Shown: positions 1-5,140, counted from the first letter of the stretch. The stretch is 5,140 nucleotides of DNA from Legionellaceae bacterium (GCA_023266075.1 JAHFRX010000120.1:1-5140); one strand, 5' to 3'. The notes: a model not told the origin generated them from the letters alone. Program-made: numbers and translations.

Positions 1-220
1 ATAATAATAGCTATTGCGTTTAAGGGTTAAAAATTCTCTGATGATGTTATATTGTCGATTGTTGTCTGTCTCTGTATTTGAAAAATCAACTTGACGTAAT
101 CGTTGTTGCAGTAAGCCTGGCAGTAATTGGAATGAATACCCTGCCGTAGCAAGTTTCAGTGCTTGAATCGCAGGAGAAAAAATAGTCGTGTTTTTCGAAC
201 TAGGTTGATTTTCTTATCAT
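1..220 (-). pseudogene. Coding-like open frame, start missing or frameshifted, runs off left edge
   Basis: On the minus strand a frame stays open from 213 down to 1, about 71 codons, and continues beyond the window. It reads like a real soluble, helical protein (for example SPAIQALKLATAGYSFQLLP, followed by a Gln/Leu/Arg-rich stretch), but I do not recognise a family. It contains no ATG, GTG or TTG; an in-frame TAA lies at 214-216. An ATG at 218-220 is in another frame and stops after six codons. Removing one A from the AAAA run just after that ATG would join it to the long frame. A frameshifted pseudogene, a sequencing error, a non-standard start or a chance open frame are all possible. It lies downstream of rne in the same direction, with a promoter-like sequence of its own. 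Confidence 0.35.
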
Positions 221-249
221 TTTAAGTCCCGATACTCAGTATTTGTCAA
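219..249 (-). promoter_or_regulatory. Promoter-like sequence ahead of the left-edge frame
   Basis: Reading leftward, a perfect TTGACA (244-249) is followed after 19 bases by TAAAAT (219-224), five of six matches to the -10 consensus. The spacer is two bases longer than ideal, and the -10 overlaps the ATG at 218-220, so a transcript from it would begin after that ATG. This is a sequence match only. Confidence 0.3.
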
Positions 250-266
250 CATATTCTTTCGTGTTG

Positions 267-300
267 AACTGTGATCACCTCTTGCGCGGTGATCACAGTT
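267..300. repeat. Perfect 13-bp inverted repeat just past the rne stop
   Basis: Arms 267-279 (AACTGTGATCACC) and 288-300 (GGTGATCACAGTT) are perfectly complementary around an 8-base loop. The hairpin begins 14 bases after the rne stop codon, where a terminator or 3'-end stabilising stem would be expected. No T run follows on either strand, so it is not a textbook intrinsic terminator. Each arm also holds the self-palindrome GTGATCAC (271-278 and 289-296), so the unit could instead be a protein-binding dyad. A 3' end-protecting or Rho-linked hairpin for the rne mRNA is my first guess. Confidence 0.6.
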
Positions 301-314
301 GACGAGACAGCTGC

Positions 315-2156
315 CTAATCATTTTCCGATACGTTAGGATTTTTGGCACGTGGTGCGGTATGTGCTTGCTTTTTACGAACCTGGTGATTTGATGAAGCAG
401 CAGAAGGTGTGCGTGGTGAATTTCGACGTTTTCGTGGATGACGCTTCTCTGTGGCATGCGATTTATGATCAGATGTTGCTACAGTGAGCGTGTGTACGGT
501 GACGTCAGATGGTTCATGTTGGGTGTCTTGCCCAAGCAAATGATGCCAAATACGTTGAATAATATTTTGTTTATGAGAGCGTTTTGCGTGGCTAGAAAAG
601 TGTTTCACTACGGGCTCATCGACGGATTGATGCGTTTCTGTGCCTTGAACGATATTCAGCTCGGGCTGTTGTACTAACATATAACTCGGTTTTTTGTTTT
701 TTGTGGTTTGCTCTTCTTTAATGGGATGAATCAAATATTGCGGAGCATGCATATATGGGTTTGAAATAATCATGACTTTCACACGATGACGCTTCTCAAT
801 ATTCATGAGGAATGTGGCCATTTCAACGGGGAGTTGTACTTGAATTTCTAAAACTTTTTCTTTAAGTGCTTCCTCTTCAATCAGTCGAATAATGGACAGT
901 CCAGAAGACTGGATATTTCTCACTACCCCACGTCCTTCGCAACGAGGGCATATCTCTTGTGCTGACTCACCTAAGGATAAGCGCAGACGTTGTCTGGACA
1001 TTTCTAAAAGTCCAAAACGTGAGATTCGACCAATTTGAATGCGTGCACGATCAGCTTTAAGTGCCTCTTTCAGGCGATTCTCAACATCCCGCTGATTTTT
1101 GCTTGAGCTCATGTCGATGAAGTCGATGACGACTAATCCACCGAGATCTCTTAAGCGAAGTTGTCTTGCGATTTCATCAGCGGCTTCAAGGTTAGTGCTC
1201 AGTGCCGTTGTTTCGATATCTGTGCCGCTTGTTGCTTTCGCAGAGTTAATATCAATAGATACAAGTGCTTCTGTTCTATCAATGACCAACGCACCACCGG
1301 AAGGCAAAGGTACTTGACGCTGATAGGCGGTTTCAATTTGGCTTTCGACTTGATAAAAATTAAAGAGCGGCACCATGCTATTATACAACTTTAGATGGGG
1401 GAGAAACTCTGGTTTTACCTGTTCGATATACTGCTTTGCTTTGACATAAGAGACGTGATCATCAATGACAATTTCATGAATGGATTTACGTAAATTATCG
1501 CGAATGGAGCGGATGATGACATCGCCTTCTTGGTGGATTAAGCAGGGTGACATTTGTGTTTGATATGCTTGTTGAACAGCTTCCCATTGTTTACGTAGCA
1601 TGTCTAAGTCATCTTGTAACTCGTCTTGATTTTTACCGACACCCGCGGTGCGGATAATGACACCCATGTCATCTGTTAAGTGGAGCGCATTGAGCGTTTC
1701 TTTAAGTTCGTCGCGATCATCGCCTTCAATTCGTCTTGAAATGCCGCCAGAACGTGGGCTATTAGGCATTAGTACGAGATAACAGCCTGCAAGTGTGATA
1801 TATGTGGTTAGGGCAGCCCCCTTGGTGCCGCGCTCTTCTTTTTCGACTTGTATTAATAACGTTTGGCCTTCACGAATAAGAGACGTGATGGAAGGTTTCT
1901 CGTTATCTGAAACCGGTTTGCAAAAGTATTCTGGCGCAATTTCTTTGAGTGGGAGAAACCCTTGACGCTTTGATCCATATTCTACGAAGACTGCGTCCAA
2001 GCTGGGCTCACGCCGTGTCACTGTGGCTTTATAAATGTTTCCTTTTTTCTTACTTTCAGATGGACACTCAATGTCCAAATCATACAGATAGCCATTTTTT
2101 ACCAAGGCGACACGAATTTCTTCAGTCTGCGTCGCATTAATTAACATTTTTTCCAT
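315..2156 (-). CDS. rne: Ribonuclease E, short-tailed form (613 aa)
   Basis: Endoribonuclease that cuts A/U-rich single-stranded RNA, starting bulk mRNA decay and maturing rRNA and tRNA; it normally sits on the inner membrane as a tetramer. The core matches E. coli RNase E closely. It has an RNase H-like fold (about 1-35 and 215-278), an S1 domain (36-118; F57, F67 and K112 kept), a 5'-monophosphate sensor (119-214; R169 and T170 kept), a DNase I-like catalytic domain (279-400; metal-binding D302 and D345), a zinc link CPRC (C403, C406) and a small domain to about 515. The E. coli protein is 1061 residues; here only about 100 follow the core. That tail has an amphipathic stretch, NIIQRIWHHLLG (531-542), and a basic patch, KRHPRKRR (571-578), but no room for a full degradosome scaffold. 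The start fits the family N-terminus (MEKMLINATQ) and has AAGAGG (2162-2167) five bases upstream. It is divergent from rluC. Very sure of identity. Confidence 0.97.
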   Translation of the reverse strand: MEKMLINATQTEEIRVALVKNGYLYDLDIECPSESKKKGNIYKATVTRREPSLDAVFVEYGSKRQGFLPLKEIAPEYFCKPVSDNEKPSITSLIREGQTLLIQVEKEERGTKGAALTTYITLAGCYLVLMPNSPRSGGISRRIEGDDRDELKETLNALHLTDDMGVIIRTAGVGKNQDELQDDLDMLRKQWEAVQQAYQTQMSPCLIHQEGDVIIRSIRDNLRKSIHEIVIDDHVSYVKAKQYIEQVKPEFLPHLKLYNSMVPLFNFYQVESQIETAYQRQVPLPSGGALVIDRTEALVSIDINSAKATSGTDIETTALSTNLEAADEIARQLRLRDLGGLVVIDFIDMSSSKNQRDVENRLKEALKADRARIQIGRISRFGLLEMSRQRLRLSLGESAQEICPRCEGRGVVRNIQSSGLSIIRLIEEEALKEKVLEIQVQLPVEMATFLMNIEKRHRVKVMIISNPYMHAPQYLIHPIKEEQTTKNKKPSYMLVQQPELNIVQGTETHQSVDEPVVKHFSSHAKRSHKQNIIQRIWHHLLGQDTQHEPSDVTVHTLTVATSDHKSHATEKRHPRKRRNSPRTPSAASSNHQVRKKQAHTAPRAKNPNVSEND

Positions 2157-2553
2157 GGTTGCCTCTTAAATAAGGCGCTTAATTCAAAAGAGATCGCTTC
2201 AGATAAAGGTCAAATTCCCATAGGTTAGAGATAAGTATTCGAAGAAACGAAGCCAGGTAATTTCGCTGATTTTTATAGATTTGAGATGAAAAAAATAGCT
2301 GTGAAATTACAGCGTACACGATGTTGTTAACAAACGATTGAGGATGAAAAGCACGAGTCACAAGTAGGAATGTCACTCGTTGTCGTATAAACCTCAGATT
2401 GATGTGTACCAGTGTTGTTTTCAATTTGACTCTAACGTTGGGTTACCTTTTCTTTAGGATGTGTTTACAATTGGTTTTTGATTTGCATTGCCAAATGCGA
2501 ATACACCGCACACTGATTTGAATAAAGCGCGTATTGTTTTTACGATTTGCTCA
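2157..2553 (-). promoter_or_regulatory. Structured 5' leader of rne
   Basis: No gene is supported here; the region is best read as the leader of the rne mRNA. It contains two hairpins on the minus strand. One (2353-2380) pairs ACGAGTGACA with TGTGACTCGT, nine pairs plus one G-G mismatch, around an 8-base loop. The other (2298-2313) is a 5-bp GCTGT/ACAGC stem with a 6-base loop, followed two bases later by seven Ts, which resembles a weak terminator or attenuator. In E. coli the 361-nt rne leader carries hairpins through which RNase E cleaves and limits its own mRNA; a similar role here is inferred. The outer limit assumes transcription starts near 2553 from the shared -10 core; I found no convincing -35. 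Confidence 0.45.
2481..2502. repeat. 9-bp dyad in the rne-rluC intergenic region
   Basis: ATTTGCATT (2481-2489) and AATGCGAAT (2494-2502) are complementary over nine positions with one G-T wobble, around a 4-base GCCA spacer. It lies upstream of the rluC promoter and inside the probable rne leader. It could be an RNA hairpin in that leader or a binding site for a regulator; nothing in the sequence decides between them. Confidence 0.4.
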
Positions 2554-2567
2554 AATTACATTATAAT
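2539..2567 (+). promoter_or_regulatory. Promoter for the rluC-HAD-pgsA cluster
   Basis: TTTACG (2539-2544, four of six matches to the -35 consensus) is followed by a 17-base spacer and a perfect TATAAT (2562-2567). The predicted transcript starts near 2574, about 62 bases before the preferred rluC start codon. A second TATAAT (2595-2600) lies downstream but lacks a recognisable -35. The -10 lies within ATTATAAT, which also reads TATAAT on the other strand. Confidence 0.6.
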
Positions 2568-2573
2568 TCGTTC

Positions 2574-2587
2574 GCGGGACTTCCCGC
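2574..2587 (+). other. GC-rich hairpin at the 5' end of the rluC transcript
   Basis: GCGGG (2574-2578) pairs perfectly with CCCGC (2583-2587) across a 4-base ACTT loop. With the predicted promoter, this stem would be the very first part of the rluC mRNA, a position where hairpins are known to protect against 5'-end dependent decay by RNase E. No T run follows closely, so termination is unlikely. Confidence 0.4.
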
Positions 2588-2635
2588 ATGGGGGTATAAT
2601 ATCAAAAAAAACGAGTGTCGCAAACAGGTTATTCA

Positions 2636-3571
2636 ATGAGACAAGCAGTTTGTTATCAAATAATTTCAACTGAGGAAGACGGTCAACGTCTTGATAATTA
2701 TTTGATTAGGGTACTAAAAGGTGTACCGAAAAGCCATATTTACCGCATTATTCGTGGCGGTGAAGTGCGCGTCAATAAAAAACGGGCTAAGCCGAATCAT
2801 AGACTTTTAGCGGGTGATAGTGTGAGAATTCCGCCCATTAAAACAAGCGATGCTAAAGCAGTTGTCGTGGGACCGAATTTAGAACGCCATTTAAGCCGGC
2901 AAATTTTATATGAGGATGATGGTTTTTTAGTGTTAAATAAACCAGCAGGTATTGCCGTACATGGCGGTAGTGGATTAAGTTTAGGTGTGATTGAAGCATT
3001 ACGTCAGATGAGGCCTGATGCGCCTTATTTAGAGTTAGTGCATCGTTTAGACAAAGAAACATCGGGTTGCTTATTGATTGCAAAAAAAAGGTCTGTGCTT
3101 CGTGCAATCCAAGCATTATTGGTTGCGCGACAAGTGACAAAAGTCTATTGGATGCTACTTCAAGGCACATGGGAAGGCCGTACTTTTTGTCCTGTAGAGA
3201 TGCCACTACAGAAAAACACCTTGCAATCCGGTGAGCGAATGGTATGTGTTCACCCAGAAGGAAAGCCTGCATATACTGAATTTCGTTTACTTGAAAATTT
3301 TAAAACGTATTGTTTTGTTGAAGCGCAACCGAAAACAGGGCGGACACATCAGATACGTGTACATGCAGCAGCAATTCATCATCCTATTCTTGGTGATGAA
3401 AAGTATAATAAATTGAAAAACAATAGCGATGAAGTACCATTACCTGCGCGACTTTATTTGCATGCACGCGCAATTCGATTTACCCTCAATGGGATACAGC
3501 ATGCATTTGTTGCGCCATTGGATCAGAAATTTACAGATGTATTGCATGGCGTGTGTGTTAACAAGGAGTAA
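2636..3571 (+). CDS. rluC: 23S rRNA pseudouridine synthase RluC
   Basis: Converts specific uridines of 23S rRNA to pseudouridine (955, 2504 and 2580 in E. coli, the last two near the peptidyl-transferase centre). Numbered from the ATG at 2636 (311 aa), an S4-like RNA-binding domain covers about 16-70, with GVPKSHIYRIIRGGEVRVNK typical of RluC. The catalytic domain follows, with the HRLDKETSG signature (catalytic D139) and a GRTHQIRVH motif near 235-243. HGGSGLS and LQSGER also match RluC rather than RluD from memory. E. coli RluC has 319 residues. An in-frame GTG at 2615 would add seven residues but has no Shine-Dalgarno; the ATG has AGG seven bases upstream and I prefer it. First gene of the rightward cluster, divergent from rne as in E. 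coli. Confidence 0.94.
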   Translation: MRQAVCYQIISTEEDGQRLDNYLIRVLKGVPKSHIYRIIRGGEVRVNKKRAKPNHRLLAGDSVRIPPIKTSDAKAVVVGPNLERHLSRQILYEDDGFLVLNKPAGIAVHGGSGLSLGVIEALRQMRPDAPYLELVHRLDKETSGCLLIAKKRSVLRAIQALLVARQVTKVYWMLLQGTWEGRTFCPVEMPLQKNTLQSGERMVCVHPEGKPAYTEFRLLENFKTYCFVEAQPKTGRTHQIRVHAAAIHHPILGDEKYNKLKNNSDEVPLPARLYLHARAIRFTLNGIQHAFVAPLDQKFTDVLHGVCVNKE

Positions 3572-3573
3572 TC

Positions 3574-4236
3574 ATGGGGCGACCCTATGCGTTAATCGTG
3601 TTTGATTGGGAAGGAACCTTAGGCGACCCTTTGGGGTATTTGCTGAATATTATTGATGAGCAAGCGTCTCTTTTAGGTTTGAGTCCAATTGACCGCCAGG
3701 TCGCGCGTCAATACCTTTCACAAGGTCTTGAATTAACGCTCAAAAAATTGTTTCCAGACATTTCTACGCAATGGCAGGTGCAACTGCTTGAAAATATTCA
3801 GTATGCATTGCAGATGAATACAAAAGATCAATGTATATTTGAAGGCGCTAAAGCACTGGTTGAATGTATCCAAAAAGCAGGGATGCAACTCGCGATTGCA
3901 ACGAATAAGGGTGCTCAGTCTTTACAAAGAGCTCTACACGTCACAGAGATGGACCAATTTTTTACAGTAACACGCAGTGCAGGCCAAGCCCCTGCGAAGC
4001 CGTGTCCGCAAATGCTAGAAGAGATTATGGCGGTTTTTTCATGTCTTGCGAACCAAACGCTGATGATAGGTGATTCTACTTCGGATGTTGAAATGGCAAA
4101 CGCTATCAACGTAGAATGTATTGGGGTGGATTTCTATGGGCATCAAGGAGAAGCTTTAATGCATGCCGGTGCATTAAAAGTATTCGATAGTTACGCACAA
4201 GTGGGTCGTTTTTTAGAGCTGACAGATTATCTTTAA
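3574..4236 (+). CDS. HAD-family phosphatase, phosphoglycolate phosphatase-like
   Basis: A 220-residue haloacid dehalogenase (subfamily IA) hydrolase of the Gph type, probably a cytosolic phosphatase for a small phosphorylated metabolite; the substrate cannot be read from sequence. Motif I is FDWEGTL with nucleophile D11, motif II is ATN (T110), motif III is K142 in AKPCP, and motif IV is GDSTSD with D167 and D171. A helical cap domain fits about 17-95. The residue two after the nucleophile, normally the Asp general acid/base, is Glu (E13); the codon is clearly GAA. The start codon lies two bases after the rluC stop, and its AAGGAG (five bases upstream) sits over the end of rluC, so translation is probably coupled. 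E. coli rluC is also followed by other genes, but I do not recall this exact neighbour. Family certain, function open. Confidence 0.9.
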   Translation: MGRPYALIVFDWEGTLGDPLGYLLNIIDEQASLLGLSPIDRQVARQYLSQGLELTLKKLFPDISTQWQVQLLENIQYALQMNTKDQCIFEGAKALVECIQKAGMQLAIATNKGAQSLQRALHVTEMDQFFTVTRSAGQAPAKPCPQMLEEIMAVFSCLANQTLMIGDSTSDVEMANAINVECIGVDFYGHQGEALMHAGALKVFDSYAQVGRFLELTDYL

Positions 4237-4264
4237 GACACACCTTCATTTAAAGGAGTAAGTT

Positions 4265-4840
4265 GTGACGACCGTTGTTAATCTACCTAATACGCTTACG
4301 CTTGCTCGTATTGCACTGATTCCTGTGTTTATTTTGGTGTATTACCTCCCGTGGAATTTAGCACATGGCGCTGCAGCAATGATTTTTTTTGTTGCAAGCT
4401 TTACCGATTGGTTGGATGGTTATCTTGCGAGAAAATTAGAGCAAATATCACCATTTGGTGCATTTCTAGACCCTGTGGCTGATAAATTATTGGTTGCAAG
4501 TAGTTTATTGATTTTAGTGGGCGAGCATACGATTCATTTTATCACGCTTCCAGCGATTGTGATTGTGGGTCGCGAGATTGTGATTTCAGGGTTGCGGGAA
4601 TGGATGGCAGAGCTTGGACGTCGCGCGAGCGTGGCAGTAAATTTTGTTGGGAAAGTTAAAACGGCCGCACAAATGACCTCTCTTCTTCTTTTGATTGCTT
4701 ATCGACCAGGCTTCGAATATTTTCAATATTTAGGGATTATTTTGTTATATTTGGCAGCAATTTTAACGATTTGGTCAATGGTGATTTACTTTCTCATGGC
4801 ATGGCGCGAATTGGCTAAAAAAGTTGAGATGAGTAGTTGA
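4265..4840 (+). CDS. pgsA: CDP-diacylglycerol-glycerol-3-phosphate 3-phosphatidyltransferase (PgsA)
   Basis: Inner-membrane enzyme that makes phosphatidylglycerophosphate and CMP from CDP-diacylglycerol and sn-glycerol 3-phosphate, the committed step to phosphatidylglycerol and cardiolipin. The CDP-alcohol phosphotransferase motif is complete: D48, D51, G52, A55, R56, G65, D69 and D73 with the expected spacing, in TDWLDGYLARK and GAFLDPVADK. IVISGLREWMAELG (105-118) and KVKTAAQM (130-137) match E. coli PgsA. Several hydrophobic membrane segments are visible (about 12-30, 34-47, 75-88, 92-108, 135-146 and 154-179). The length of 191 fits the family (182 in E. coli). It starts with GTG, with AAAGGAG six bases upstream, 28 bases after the HAD gene, so it is probably in the same operon. 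The TGA stop lies inside the -35 box of the tRNA-Gly promoter. Confidence 0.96.
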   Translation: MTTVVNLPNTLTLARIALIPVFILVYYLPWNLAHGAAAMIFFVASFTDWLDGYLARKLEQISPFGAFLDPVADKLLVASSLLILVGEHTIHFITLPAIVIVGREIVISGLREWMAELGRRASVAVNFVGKVKTAAQMTSLLLLIAYRPGFEYFQYLGIILLYLAAILTIWSMVIYFLMAWRELAKKVEMSS

Positions 4841-4864
4841 CAGGGGGCGGATTTTCGGTAGAAT
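4837..4864 (+). promoter_or_regulatory. Strong promoter for tRNA-Gly
   Basis: A perfect TTGACA (4837-4842), a 16-base G-rich spacer and TAGAAT (4859-4864, five of six) form a near-consensus sigma-70 promoter. The expected start near 4871 leaves a leader of about 10 bases before the tRNA. The pgsA stop codon TGA (4838-4840) is inside the -35 box, so the gene end and promoter overlap. Confidence 0.8.
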
Positions 4865-4880
4865 GCAACTCCGTAGATGA

Positions 4881-4955
4881 GCGGGAATAGCTCAGTGGTA
4901 GAGCACAACCTTGCCAAGGTTGGGGTCGCGAGTTCGAGCCTCGTTTCCCGCTCCA
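4881..4955 (+). tRNA. tRNA-Gly (GCC)
   Basis: A complete cloverleaf of 75 bases with CCA encoded. Acceptor GCGGGAA (4881-4887) pairs with TTCCCGC (4945-4951); the discriminator is T4952. D-arm GCTC/GAGC (4890-4893, 4901-4904), anticodon stem CAACC/GGTTG (4906-4910, 4918-4922) around TTGCCAA with anticodon GCC at 4913-4915, and T-arm GCGAG/CTCGT (4928-4932, 4940-4944) with loop TTCGAGC. It closely matches E. coli glyW and, as there, follows pgsA. Confidence 0.98.
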
Positions 4956-4957
4956 GA

Positions 4958-5022
4958 TATCAGGGCTTACGTAAAATGTTGATGTTAGGGTATCCGTTCG
5001 ATGTTTTGCGTAAGCCCTGATG
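4958..5022. repeat. 65-bp imperfect palindrome between the tRNAs
   Basis: Arms 4959-4976 and 5004-5021 pair over 18 positions with one wobble (ATCAGGGCTTACG and its complement, then AAAA/TTTT). Pairing extends inward by about six more mostly wobble pairs to a loop at roughly 4983-4997. The stem begins three bases after the tRNA-Gly CCA and ends just before the terminator. It may be a transcript 3' structure guiding tRNA processing, or a small palindromic mobile or repetitive element; no clear target-site duplication is seen. Confidence 0.65.
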
Positions 5023-5049
5023 AAGCGACCAGGCGTCGCTTTTTTTTTT
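5023..5049 (+). terminator. Intrinsic terminator after tRNA-Gly
   Basis: AAGCGAC (5023-5029) pairs perfectly with GTCGCTT (5035-5041) around a 5-base CAGGC loop and runs into ten consecutive Ts (5040-5049). This is a textbook Rho-independent terminator for the rightward transcript carrying pgsA and tRNA-Gly. Confidence 0.9.
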
Positions 5050-5075
5050 AAGTAAAATAGAGGTTTATTCGTACG

Positions 5076-5140
5076 GGCTGTGTGGCAGAGTGGTCATGCA
5101 GCGGCCTGCAAAGCCGTGTACGCCGGTTCGATTCCGGCCT
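5076..5140 (+). tRNA. tRNA-Cys (GCA), cut by the window edge
   Basis: The 5' acceptor GGCTGTG (5076-5082), D-arm GCA/TGC (5085-5087, 5097-5099), anticodon stem GCGGC/GCCGT (5101-5105, 5113-5117) around CTGCAAA with anticodon GCA at 5108-5110, and T-arm GCCGG/CCGGC (5122-5126, 5134-5138) with loop TTCGATT are all present. Only the first two bases of the 3' acceptor strand (C5139, T5140) are inside the window. T5140 faces T5081, a mismatch. A TAAAAT at 5053-5058 could be its -10, but no -35 fits, so expression may rest on that weak promoter or on read-through. Confidence 0.93.

Noticed and set aside
270..297. A CRP site suggested by TGTGA and TCACA in the inverted repeat
   Set aside because: The two half-sites are 18 bases apart rather than the 6 required by CRP.
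2324..2333. The 10-bp palindrome TTGTTAACAA in the rne leader
   Set aside because: Too short and A/T-rich to separate from chance; no second copy or known operator match.
2179..2424. An 81-codon minus-strand open frame in the region ahead of rne
   Set aside because: It has no recognisable family or convincing ribosome binding site, and it overlies the probable rne leader with its hairpins. It looks like chance in A/T-rich sequence.
2426..2460. TTGACT followed by TAGGAT as a rightward promoter
   Set aside because: The spacer is 23 bases, too long for a sigma-70 promoter.
2595..2600. A second TATAAT as an extra rluC promoter
   Set aside because: The bases at the -35 distance (TTCGCG or TCGCGG) do not match, and there is no extended -10 TG.
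2488..2673. A 61-codon plus-strand open frame overlapping the rluC start
   Set aside because: It spans the rluC promoter and the 5' end of rluC in another frame and resembles no family.
2853..3272. A 139-codon minus-strand frame inside rluC
   Set aside because: It lies fully opposite the conserved rluC catalytic domain, so it is a shadow of real coding sequence.
1..5140. A new defence system, CRISPR array or complete mobile element
   Set aside because: All sizeable reading frames are housekeeping genes, and no repeat-spacer pattern, transposase or integrase is present.

Overview
This 5.1 kb window looks like ordinary chromosomal core from a gammaproteobacterium with moderate A+T content. 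The main evidence is an RNase E that aligns closely, from memory, with the Escherichia coli catalytic half, and an rne gene divergent from rluC as in E. coli. A second sign is pgsA followed by a tRNA-Gly(GCC) and a tRNA-Cys(GCA), the order of E. coli pgsA-glyW-cysT. The short RNase E tail would fit a Legionella/Coxiella-like or other reduced lineage, but that placement is only an inference.

Layout. Positions 1-266 (minus strand) hold a coding-like open frame that runs off the left edge and has no usable in-frame start. It is probably a broken gene or the start of a frameshifted one, and a promoter-like sequence lies ahead of it. A perfect 13-bp inverted repeat (267-300) sits just past the stop of rne. 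rne (315-2156, minus) encodes a 613-residue RNase E with all core domains and a shortened tail. A 479-bp divergent intergenic region (2157-2635) contains the structured rne leader, a promoter for the rightward genes and several small dyads.

Rightward from there lies a compact cluster: rluC (23S rRNA pseudouridine synthase), a HAD-family phosphatase gene and pgsA (phosphatidylglycerophosphate synthase). Spacing is tight and each of the last two genes has a strong Shine-Dalgarno. A strong tRNA-type promoter whose -35 box overlaps the pgsA stop codon drives tRNA-Gly. Next come a long imperfect palindrome, a classic intrinsic terminator, and a tRNA-Cys cut by the right edge.

The genes work in RNA decay and processing (RNase E, which also matures tRNAs), rRNA modification (RluC), small-molecule dephosphorylation (HAD protein) and acidic phospholipid synthesis (PgsA). 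I found no defence system, CRISPR array, complete mobile element or clearly new system. The points worth a second look are regulatory and structural: the short RNase E tail, the shared -10 core between rne and rluC, the Asp-to-Glu change in the HAD motif, the palindrome between the tRNAs, and the start-less frame at the left edge.
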